DNA from: Tenacibaculum sp. M341
GTDB lineage: Bacteria > Bacteroidota > Bacteroidia > Flavobacteriales > Flavobacteriaceae
Assembly (NCBI RefSeq): GCF_004337695.1
Contig: NZ_SJXJ01000002.1
Location: 248,001-312,000 of the forward strand
Direction: 5' to 3'
Length of the DNA: 64,000 bases
A program made the translations under genes and the position numbers. The notes under the pieces are model-generated. The model did no database searches. It was not told where the DNA came from and worked only from the letters and a program-made list of their open reading frames with translations. Within the stretch, counting starts at the first letter, position 1. Each line of letters starts with the position of its first letter. Shown in pieces: positions 1 through 6,757 of this stretch.

Positions 1-459
1 AATGCTTATTTAATAGATATTAAAAAGCAACAAACATTAGCAAAAGCAGGTAACGTAAGAAAATTACCTTTATTTGTTGGAGAAAAAGATGGTAAAACAT
101 TTTATATAGCTCCAATTAGAGGTAAAGGTTTATGGGATGCTATTTGGGGATATGTTGCTATGGATAAAAACATGGTTGTTCAAGGTGTGTATTTTGATCA
201 CGCTGGTGAAACTGCTGGTTTAGGATCAAACATAAAGCAACGTTTCTTTATGGATGATTTTACAGGAGAAGAGTTAATGTCTAACGGAAGCTTTAAAGGA
301 ATTAGAGTTGCTAAAGGTAATAACGATCCAAAGAACGAGGATAAAACAGATAATGAGGTAGATGCAATTGCAGGTGCAACAATTACTGGTGATGGAGTTT
401 CTGCAATGATCAAAACTGAGATTAAGCAGTATGTACCTTACTTTAAAACATTAAAATAA
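1..459 (+). CDS. nqrC: Na+-translocating NADH:quinone reductase subunit C, 3' part
   Basis: The reading frame is open from the first base, so the start lies outside the window; 152 residues are visible. NqrC is a membrane-anchored periplasmic flavoprotein of the Na+-pumping NADH:quinone reductase and carries covalently bound FMN on a threonine. The expected flavin attachment motif is seen as AGATIT near the C-terminus, with the family pattern GKGLWD upstream. The stop codon is followed after two bases by the nqrD start, so the genes are co-transcribed. Order C-D-E-F matches the canonical nqr operon. Identification is secure from motif and neighbours. Confidence 0.95.
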   Translation, partial: NAYLIDIKKQQTLAKAGNVRKLPLFVGEKDGKTFYIAPIRGKGLWDAIWGYVAMDKNMVVQGVYFDHAGETAGLGSNIKQRFFMDDFTGEELMSNGSFKGIRVAKGNNDPKNEDKTDNEVDAIAGATITGDGVSAMIKTEIKQYVPYFKTLK

Positions 460-461
460 TT

Positions 462-1106
462 ATGGGACTATTATCAAAAAAAGACGCAGGATTAATTAAA
501 GATCCTTTAGCAGATAACAATCCAATTACAATTCAGGTATTAGGTATTTGTTCGGCATTAGCAATTACAGCTGAATTACAAGCAGCCGTGGTAATGGCAG
601 TTTCTGTAATGTTTGTATTAGGAGCAGGTAACGTAGTTATTTCTTTAATGAGAAATATCATTCCTTCTAAAATTAGAATTATTGTTCAGTTAATTGTAGT
701 TGCTACTTTAGTAATTATAGTAGACCAAGCATTAAAGGCATATCAATATGAATTGAGTAAAACGCTGGGAGCTTTTATTGGACTGATTATTACAAACTGT
801 ATTATTATGGGGCGTTTTGAAGCTTTTGCTTTAGGTAACGGACCATGGAGATCATTTTTAGATGGTATAGGTAATGCTTTAGGTTACGGTGTAATCTTAA
901 TTATAGTTGCTTTTTTCAGAGAATTATTAGGTTCTGGTAGCTTATTCGGTTTTCCAGTATTAGGTGATTCTGTAGAAAAAACAGGATTGTATGCTTTAGG
1001 ATATGAGAATAATGGATTCATGATTATGCCACCAATGGCATTAATCGTTGTTGGAATCATTATTTGGGTTCAACGTAGTAGAAATACAGCATTAATAGAA
1101 GATTAA
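462..1106 (+). CDS. nqrD: Na+-translocating NADH:quinone reductase subunit D
   Basis: This 214-residue integral membrane protein is the NqrD/RnfE-type subunit. Several hydrophobic segments are visible, including ones around residues 30-55, 65-90, 95-115 and 135-155. NqrD and NqrE together form the membrane core that carries Na+ and holds the buried iron centre. The start lies two bases after nqrC. The family usually has about 210 residues, so the length is normal. The assignment rests on overall composition, the segment GNGPWRSFLDG typical of the family, and operon position between nqrC and nqrE. Confidence 0.95.
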   Translation: MGLLSKKDAGLIKDPLADNNPITIQVLGICSALAITAELQAAVVMAVSVMFVLGAGNVVISLMRNIIPSKIRIIVQLIVVATLVIIVDQALKAYQYELSKTLGAFIGLIITNCIIMGRFEAFALGNGPWRSFLDGIGNALGYGVILIIVAFFRELLGSGSLFGFPVLGDSVEKTGLYALGYENNGFMIMPPMALIVVGIIIWVQRSRNTALIED

Positions 1107-1189
1107 AATAGTAATGAGATATTAGTATTAAAATGTTAGTAATAACAAGATTCTAAATACTAAACACTCAATACTCAATACTATAAAAA
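1107..1189. repeat. Short imperfect repeats between nqrD and nqrE
   Basis: The 83-bp gap inside the nqr operon holds iterated variants of the unit AATACT/ACTCAATACT between about 1151 and 1183. No hairpin with a T-run and no good TAnnTTTG promoter is seen. The other junctions in this operon are 2 bp or overlapping, so the gap stands out. It may be a small repeat insertion or a processing site; the function is unknown. Confidence 0.35.
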
Positions 1190-1909
1190 ATGGAATTATT
1201 AGAATTATTTTTCAAATCGATATTTATAGATAACATGGTATTTGCTACATTCTTAGGAATGTGTTCTTACTTAGCTATCTCAAAGAAAGTATCAACATCA
1301 GTAGGTATGGGTGCGGCTGTTATTTTTGTATTAGCAGTAACAGTTCCTATCAACTGGTTATTAGATCAATATTTATTACAGCCAGGAGCATTATCTTGGT
1401 TAGGAGAAGAATATGCAGGTTATGATTTAAGTTTCTTATCATTTATCATGTTTATTGCAACTATTGCAACCATGGTACAGTTAGTAGAAATTATAGTTGA
1501 AAAGTTTGCACCAGCATTATATAACTCTTTAGGTATCTTTTTACCATTAATTGCCGTGAACTGTGCAATTTTAGGTGGATCTTTATTTATGCAATCACGT
1601 GAGATTCCTACTTTTAGCCAATCTTTAGTATATGGTATAGGATCAGGAATCGGATGGTTTTTAGCTATTTTAGCTATTGCTGCTATTCGTGAGAAGATTC
1701 GTTATTCAAGTGTACCAGCACCTTTAAGAGGTTTAGGAATTACTTTTATTATTACAGGTTTAATGGCTATCGGATTTATGAGTTTTGGTGGTATGTTAAC
1801 TGGAGGTGATGAAGAATCTGATAAAAAAGAAACTTCTGCTGAGATAAAAGTAGACAACAAAGAAGAGGTTAAAAAGTTAGCTAATAACACTAAAGAAATT
1901 ACAGAATAA
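1190..1909 (+). CDS. nqrE: Na+-translocating NADH:quinone reductase subunit E
   Basis: This is a multi-pass membrane subunit paired with NqrD in the Na+ channel core. The opening segment around residues 5-30 contains [14 protein letters not shown], characteristic of NqrE. The conserved NCAILGG segment near residue 125 carries a cysteine implicated in iron binding in this family. The protein has 239 residues, about 35-40 more than usual, because of a lysine- and glutamate-rich C-terminal tail after residue 200 that should face the cytoplasm. The stop codon overlaps the nqrF start in a TAATG junction, indicating translational coupling. Confidence 0.95.
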   Translation: MELLELFFKSIFIDNMVFATFLGMCSYLAISKKVSTSVGMGAAVIFVLAVTVPINWLLDQYLLQPGALSWLGEEYAGYDLSFLSFIMFIATIATMVQLVEIIVEKFAPALYNSLGIFLPLIAVNCAILGGSLFMQSREIPTFSQSLVYGIGSGIGWFLAILAIAAIREKIRYSSVPAPLRGLGITFIITGLMAIGFMSFGGMLTGGDEESDKKETSAEIKVDNKEEVKKLANNTKEITE

Positions 1910-3219
1910 TGGTATTTTTAGAAGTAAGCACAGGAGGAACAATTGGTATAACTGTTATTGCATTTTTAGCAGTAATCTTATTATTAGTTACATTGTTATT
2001 ATTTGTAAAACAAAAGTTAGCACCATCTGGACCAGTTAAAATTACAATTAACGGAGAAAAAACAATAGAGGTACCATCAGGAGGAACTTTATTATCTACT
2101 TTAGGTAATGAAAAAATATTCTTACCATCTGCATGTGGTGGTGGTGGATCTTGTGTTCAGTGTGAGTGTCACGTTAATTCTGGTGGTGGTGAAGCATTAC
2201 CTACTGAAACACCTCACTTTACTCGTAAAGAATTACAACATGGTATTCGTTTAGCATGTCAGGTGAAGGTAAAACAAGATATGGACATTTCTATTCCAGA
2301 AGAAATTTTCGGAATTAAGAAGTGGGAAGCGACAGTAGTACGTAATTACAACGTAGCATCTTTTATTAAAGAGTTTGTTGTAGAGATTCCAGAAGATATG
2401 AACTATAAAGCAGGTGGATATATTCAAATTGAAATTCCTCCATGTGAAGTTAAGTTCTCTGATATGGATATTACAGCTCATCCAGAAGAGCATGAAACTC
2501 CAGATAAATTCCAAGTTGAGTGGGATAAGTTTAAATTATGGCCTTTAGTAATGAAGAATCCTGAAACAGTTGAAAGAGCTTATTCGATGGCTTCTTACCC
2601 AGCTGAAGGACGTGAAATAATGTTAAATGTTCGTATTGCTACTCCTCCTTTTGATAGAGCTAAAGGTGGATGGATGGATGTAAATCCAGGTATCGCATCA
2701 TCTTATGTTTTCTCTAGAAAAGTAGGAGATAAAGTAACTATTTCTGGACCTTATGGAGAATTCTTTATTAACGATTCAGAAGCAGAAATGTTATATGTAG
2801 GTGGTGGAGCAGGAATGGCGCCAATGCGTTCTCACTTATATCACTTATTCAAAACATTAAAGACAGGTCGTAAAGTATCTTACTGGTATGGAGGTCGTTC
2901 TAAAAGAGAATTATTCTATTTAGAACATTTCTATGATTTAGAGAGAAACTTCCCTAACTTTAAATTTCATATTGCATTATCTGAGCCTTTACCAGAAGAT
3001 AACTGGAAAGTAAAAGATAGTTTAGATGGAGAAGGAGATGGATTTGTTGGTTTTGTTCATAATTGTGTTATTGATAACTTTTTAAGTAAACACGACAGTC
3101 CAGAAGATATAGAATTATATTTCTGTGGACCACCATTAATGAACAAAGCAGTACAAAAAATGGGAGAAGATTTCGGTATCCCAGATGAGAATATCCGCTT
3201 TGACGATTTCGGAGGATAA
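1909..3219 (+). CDS. nqrF: Na+-translocating NADH:quinone reductase subunit F (NADH-oxidising)
   Basis: NqrF takes electrons from NADH through FAD to a 2Fe-2S centre and feeds the Na+ pump. One N-terminal membrane helix spans residues 10-34. A ferredoxin domain follows with cluster ligands C76, C82, C85 and C117. The FAD-binding motif RAYSMAS is near residue 224, the NADH site GGGAGMAP near residue 300, and the C-terminal FCGPP motif near residue 408. At 436 residues it is slightly longer than the roughly 410 usual. It is the last gene of the operon and is followed by a strong terminator. Confidence 0.97.
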   Translation: MVFLEVSTGGTIGITVIAFLAVILLLVTLLLFVKQKLAPSGPVKITINGEKTIEVPSGGTLLSTLGNEKIFLPSACGGGGSCVQCECHVNSGGGEALPTETPHFTRKELQHGIRLACQVKVKQDMDISIPEEIFGIKKWEATVVRNYNVASFIKEFVVEIPEDMNYKAGGYIQIEIPPCEVKFSDMDITAHPEEHETPDKFQVEWDKFKLWPLVMKNPETVERAYSMASYPAEGREIMLNVRIATPPFDRAKGGWMDVNPGIASSYVFSRKVGDKVTISGPYGEFFINDSEAEMLYVGGGAGMAPMRSHLYHLFKTLKTGRKVSYWYGGRSKRELFYLEHFYDLERNFPNFKFHIALSEPLPEDNWKVKDSLDGEGDGFVGFVHNCVIDNFLSKHDSPEDIELYFCGPPLMNKAVQKMGEDFGIPDENIRFDDFGG

Positions 3220-3243
3220 AATAAAAATCATATTTATACGTTA

Positions 3244-3270
3244 AAACCAGCAACTATTGCTGGTTTTTTT
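3244..3270 (+). terminator. Rho-independent terminator of the nqr operon
   Basis: A perfect 10-bp stem, AAACCAGCAA paired with TTGCTGGTTT around a CTA loop, runs into a T-tract at 3264-3270. It lies 24 bp after the nqrF stop and 12 bp before the next start. Confidence 0.9.
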
Positions 3271-3282
3271 TATATTTAATTC

Positions 3283-4920
3283 ATGATTTTAAGAATACCC
3301 CAAATTTACTTCTTATCTTTCTTTTTGGTTATATCTCTCAACGCACAAAAGAAGGATTCGATTAAATCAGTTATTGAGACTGATTTACAAAACATAGATA
3401 GCTATAAGAAAAAGATTAATTACTTAGTTAAAAGAGGTGTCAATATATTGGAAGATGATTTATATGCATCTGAGCAATATTTGAATTATGCCCAAAGTAT
3501 AGTTCAAGAAGATGATAAAAAAGGTAAAGCAAGAATCTTAAAGAACTTAGGTAATGTTTATCACAAAAAAGGAGAGAATAATAAGAGTTTACTATCTTAT
3601 TTACAATCAAGAAATTTATATGAAGAGTTAAACGATACTATTAATATTGCAAGAAACCTTTTAAAAGAAGGAGTTGTTTATAATTATTTAAAAGAATACA
3701 AAAAGGCAATTAGTAGTTCTGAAGAATCTATTAAATTGGCTAACTCAATTAATAATTTGTCTTTAGTAGGACGAAATTATATCTGTATGGGTGGTACATA
3801 TAGAAGGTTGAAAAAGATTGATTCATCATTTATATTTTACAATAAAGCGTTAAAAATTTTTACAGATTTAAAGAACGAACTAAGAATTAGTACCATAAAA
3901 AATGACCTAGCATTACTTTATGGTTCTGAAGATCGTTATGACGAAGCGGTTAAAATTCACTTAGGAAATATAGCATATATCAAAGAGAATCATAGTCTTA
4001 TAAATGTTTCCACTACTTTTTACAATATTGGTTATTCATTTCTTAAGCTTAAAGAGTATGATAAATCTTTAAAATATTTAGATTCTTCTTTTCAAGTGGC
4101 AGATAAGCAGGGGTTCAAGTATATCATAGCTAAAATTACTGAAAAGCAAAGTATTATACATAAGGAGAAAGGTAATTTTGAAGAGGCTTTTAAGAATCAT
4201 GTGCTTTTTAAAAAGTATTCAGATTCTATTTTTAGTTTAAAAAAGCAGAAACAAATTAAAGAACTAGAATTAAAAAATGAATTTGAGGCAGAAAGAAAAG
4301 AATTAGAGGCAATTGCCAGTAGAAAAGAGTTACAGAAAAGATTATACTTACGACTTTTTGTTATTGTATTAATAGCTGCTTTAATAATTGGTTATTTAAT
4401 ATGGAGAGATTCTGTTTCTAGAACTCAGATAGTTAAAGATAAATATGAAAAAGAAAAACTGAAAAAACAAGTATTAGTAGAGCAAGTTAAAGCATCAGAA
4501 ACTGAATTAAAGTATTTAATTGCTGATAATACAATGCGTTTAGAGTTTATTAAACAACTCTCTAATCAAATTAGAAAAGATAAAAGATCTAATGATTATA
4601 AAACTGTACAAGAGTATGCCAATACGCTTCTTTTAAAGTTACAGCAACAAATTACAACGGAAAATAAACTCTCATTAGTTCAAGATAAAATTAATGAAGT
4701 AAACAAAGGGTTTGAGGAAAAACTAAAAACATTGTATCCTAATTTAACTAAAACGGAACGAGAAATGTGTAGTTTTTTACGTTTAAACTTATCAATTAAA
4801 GAAATTGCATCTATTCGAAATTCAAGTATTGATTCAATTAAAGCCTTGAGATATAGAATTAGAAAGAAAATGCAAATACCAAAAAATGAAGAGTTAGAAG
4901 GCTTTGTGCAAGGGATTTAA
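3283..4920 (+). CDS. TPR membrane protein with C-terminal LuxR-type HTH
   Basis: The 545-residue protein begins with a signal peptide (about residues 1-21, ending LNAQ). Tetratricopeptide repeats fill roughly residues 45-300, with recurring patterns such as LKNLGNVYHKKGENNKSL. A coiled-coil stretch follows, then one membrane helix (about 356-374), a second coiled coil, and a helix-turn-helix near residues 490-535 containing LTKTEREMCSFLRL and IKEIASI. This architecture, with periplasmic TPR sensor, membrane anchor and cytoplasmic DNA-binding end, is common in Flavobacteriia. It is a one-component regulator; its target is not known, though the duplicated small-RNA units begin 7 bp after its stop. 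Confidence 0.8.
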   Translation: MILRIPQIYFLSFFLVISLNAQKKDSIKSVIETDLQNIDSYKKKINYLVKRGVNILEDDLYASEQYLNYAQSIVQEDDKKGKARILKNLGNVYHKKGENNKSLLSYLQSRNLYEELNDTINIARNLLKEGVVYNYLKEYKKAISSSEESIKLANSINNLSLVGRNYICMGGTYRRLKKIDSSFIFYNKALKIFTDLKNELRISTIKNDLALLYGSEDRYDEAVKIHLGNIAYIKENHSLINVSTTFYNIGYSFLKLKEYDKSLKYLDSSFQVADKQGFKYIIAKITEKQSIIHKEKGNFEEAFKNHVLFKKYSDSIFSLKKQKQIKELELKNEFEAERKELEAIASRKELQKRLYLRLFVIVLIAALIIGYLIWRDSVSRTQIVKDKYEKEKLKKQVLVEQVKASETELKYLIADNTMRLEFIKQLSNQIRKDKRSNDYKTVQEYANTLLLKLQQQITTENKLSLVQDKINEVNKGFEEKLKTLYPNLTKTEREMCSFLRLNLSIKEIASIRNSSIDSIKALRYRIRKKMQIPKNEELEGFVQGI

Positions 4921-4926
4921 GGTTTT

Positions 4927-4989
4927 GTTACTTTTTGTCACTGCCTATTTTAGGGTGTAACTATTTTTATTTTGTAGTTTTGAATCAGA
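4927..4989 (+). promoter_or_regulatory. Promoter and conserved upstream block of small-RNA unit 1
   Basis: The block ends in a good Bacteroidota -7 element, TAGTTTTG at 4975-4982. Upstream are GTTAC (4927-4931), GTCAC (4937-4941) and the inverted GTAAC (4957-4961). The block recurs without gaps 283 bp downstream at close to 90 percent identity, so the repeated GTYAC elements may be a regulator site. Confidence 0.6.
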
Positions 4990-5113
4990 GAGACATTAAC
5001 TGTAAAGATAGTTACCCTTATTTACTTATAATCCCTTGAATAAATAATTATCTTATACTTTACCAGTTTATAGAGGTCAGCATTTCGGGGAATACTGGCT
5101 TTTCGTTTTTTTA
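4990..5113 (+). ncRNA. Candidate small RNA, copy 1
   Basis: There is no ORF here. The predicted transcript starts just after TAGTTTTG and ends at the hairpin GTCAGCATT/AATACTGGC (5076-5099) followed by a T-rich tract. A long-range helix pairs AACTG (4998-5002) with CAGTT (5064-5068), extended by AAGATA (5005-5010) with TATCTT (5049-5054). The loop carries TAATCCCTT (5029-5037), also present in copy 2. Helix positions differ between copies in a compensatory way, which supports a folded RNA. I do not recognise a named family. Confidence 0.55.
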
Positions 5114-5209
5114 CTATTCTAATTAAATAAATAATTCATTTTATATTAAGTAATAAAAATTAAGATTAGCCATCAATAAATTACTGCAGCCCTTGATTTT
5201 ATTGACAAT

Positions 5210-5272
5210 GTCACTTTTTGTCACTGTCTATTTTAGGGGATGACTGTTTTTATTTTGTAGTTTTGAACCAGA
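5210..5272 (+). promoter_or_regulatory. Promoter and conserved upstream block of small-RNA unit 2
   Basis: This is the second copy of the block at 4927-4989, offset by exactly 283 bp. It has GTCAC at 5210-5214 and 5220-5224, ATGAC at 5240-5244 and TAGTTTTG at 5258-5265. The promoter block is better conserved than the transcribed part, which suggests shared control of both units. Confidence 0.6.
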
Positions 5273-5390
5273 GATATTAACTGTTAGGATGTTTGTAAAA
5301 TATTTAACGTAATCCCTTAAATCACATTATCCTAATAATTTACCAGTTTAAAAGCCAGTATATGGGGGTATGCTGGCTTTTTACTTTTTT
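5273..5390 (+). ncRNA. Candidate small RNA, copy 2
   Basis: This is a paralogue of copy 1. AACTG (5279-5283) pairs with CAGTT (5344-5348), and TTAGGAT (5284-5290) pairs with ATCCTAA (5329-5335). The loop repeats TAATCCCTT (5310-5318). The 3' hairpin GCCAGTATA/TATGCTGGC (5354-5377) has a G-rich loop like copy 1 and is followed by T-tracts. Relative to copy 1 an A-U pair becomes G-C in the long helix, and the innermost terminator pair flips from U-A to A-U. Confidence 0.55.
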
Positions 5391-5593
5391 TAAACTACAT
5401 TCTTTTGTTACATTTCAAGTAAAGCAATAGGAAACTCCTGATTTTTGTTAAAAAAGATATAATAAAGGTTAATTTTTTTTGTTTAAGAATTAGCAAAACA
5501 CTGAAGTTTAGCTATGATATCTGTTATATTTGAAGAGAAAATAATTATATTTTCAAACAGATATTTATGTTATTATAATTCCCCAATATTGTC
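5391..5593 (+). promoter_or_regulatory. Promoter with overlapping palindrome before the response regulator gene
   Basis: A -7 element TATATTTG lies at 5525-5532, 61 bp before the start codon. It sits inside a long imperfect palindrome at 5519-5562: ATCTGTT pairs with AACAGAT, and GAAAATA (5537-5543) with TATTTTC (5548-5554). This position suits an autoregulatory operator or a leader hairpin. The rest of the stretch shows nothing I can name. Confidence 0.55.
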
Positions 5594-6238
5594 ATGACAA
5601 AAAATAATTTAATAATTGTAGATGATCATTCTATGTTTTTAGAAGGTTTACAAGGTTTACTTGAAACTGAAGAAAATATGAATGTTGTTTTAGGAGTTAA
5701 AAATGGAAATGAAATCATAAAATATTTAGAGATTAATTCTGAGAAAAATATTGATTTAATTATTTCTGATATTTCAATGCCTGATATCACGGGTATAGAA
5801 TTAACAAAAATTATTAAAGAGAAATATCCATCCATAGGTGTTTTAATTATTAGTATGCATAACAATGCTGAAATGATTGAAGAATTGATACAGTATAATG
5901 TTGATGGTTACATTTCTAAAAATGCCAATAAACCAGAGTTATTGCAAGCTGTGAATACTATTTTAGAAGGGAAAAAATATTTTTCAAGAGGAATAAAAAA
6001 CACTTATTTTGAATACAAACAATCTTCAGGAAAAGAAAAAGTTAAACTGACAAAAAGAGAAATAGACGTTATAACATTAATTGCTAAAGAATATACTACT
6101 CAAGAAATCGCGGATGAGCTTTTTTTAAGCAAACACACTATTGAAAGTTATCGAAAAACATTAATATCTAAATTAAATGTTAGAAACTTAGCAGGCTTAA
6201 CCAAGTATGCTTTAAAAATGAAATACATTAAATTTTAA
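5594..6238 (+). CDS. NarL/LuxR-family response regulator
   Basis: The 214-residue protein has a receiver domain (about 1-120) with acidic residues D10 and D11, phospho-acceptor D59 in the segment SDISMP, and a conserved lysine in YISKNA. A LuxR-type HTH spans about 145-210, with LTKREIDVITLIAKEYTTQE and the recognition helix LSKHTIESYRK. Such proteins dimerise on phosphorylation and bind DNA. The likely partner is the HisKA_3 kinase encoded next on the same strand. Candidate targets are its own promoter palindrome and the duplicated small-RNA promoters upstream, which is inference from position. Confidence 0.9.
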   Translation: MTKNNLIIVDDHSMFLEGLQGLLETEENMNVVLGVKNGNEIIKYLEINSEKNIDLIISDISMPDITGIELTKIIKEKYPSIGVLIISMHNNAEMIEELIQYNVDGYISKNANKPELLQAVNTILEGKKYFSRGIKNTYFEYKQSSGKEKVKLTKREIDVITLIAKEYTTQEIADELFLSKHTIESYRKTLISKLNVRNLAGLTKYALKMKYIKF

Positions 6239-6250
6239 TAAAAAAAAACA

Positions 6251-6273
6251 ATCCCTTCTTTAAAAGAAGGAAT
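6251..6273. terminator. Hairpin after the response regulator gene
   Basis: CCTTCTT (6254-6260) pairs with AAGAAGG (6264-6270), with outer pairs extending to 6251 and 6273. There is no T-run on the plus side, but a run of A precedes it, so it would look like a full terminator for minus-strand transcription. It may serve as a 3' end or RNA stabiliser for the regulator gene. Confidence 0.4.
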
Positions 6274-6689
6274 CGTTATAGATAATGCAGCAAAGTAACA
6301 TATTGTTGATTTACAAATAAGACATTAAAAGCTGTGTTGATGTTCAGTTTTTTTACGTCCCTTTTCCCAATATTTGTATAACTACGATGATCAACAATTA
6401 ATAAACACTTTTCTTAAAGTTTATGTTTACCATTAATAGCATTATCTTTTTTCATCCTTAATAACTATTTTAAAAATCTCTTTTATTGCAATCTTCCATT
6501 TTATTGCAATCTTCCATTTCATTTTGCACAATATTTTAAAAACTAATAAAGACCATAACCAAATCTTAACTTAGTTTTTAATGAACACTTAATTAGAAAG
6601 CAAAATTATTTTAACTAGTAAACAGAAAAACCCCCGTATTCAGTGAAAAAATATTTTACACTATATTTTTTTATAGATGAAAAAGGTGT
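6274..6689. other. Non-coding stretch between response regulator and kinase genes
   Basis: No plausible gene is seen on either strand in this A+T-rich stretch. Its only clear structure is the 18-bp tandem duplication annotated at 6485-6520. Confidence 0.5.
6485..6520. repeat. 18-bp tandem repeat with ATTGCAAT palindromes
   Basis: The unit ATTGCAATCTTCCATTTT is followed directly by ATTGCAATCTTCCATTTC. Each begins with the perfect 8-bp palindrome ATTGCAAT, so two palindromes sit 18 bp apart about 270 bp upstream of the kinase gene. It could be a regulator site or a chance duplication. Confidence 0.5.
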
Positions 6690-6719
6690 TTTGTTAAAAA
6701 AGTATCTTCTTTAGTTTTA
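6690..6719 (+). promoter_or_regulatory. Probable promoter of the TPR histidine kinase gene
   Basis: TTTG at 6690-6693 and TAGTTTTA at 6712-6719 are separated by 18 bp, which fits the Bacteroidota -33/-7 arrangement with one mismatch in the -7 element. Transcription would start near 6726, upstream of both possible start codons. Confidence 0.5.
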
Positions 6720-6757
6720 ATAATATATGTTGCTTATTTTTTTTATACGTTTATTAA

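Noticed and set aside
4990-5390. The tandem RNA units as 6S RNA genes
   Set aside because: 6S RNA has a long rod closed by pairing of its very ends. Here the ends are an unpaired leader and a separate terminator hairpin, so the family was not assigned.
6274-6689. A hidden gene in the gap before the kinase gene
   Set aside because: All frames are broken by frequent stops and no start with a plausible product was found.
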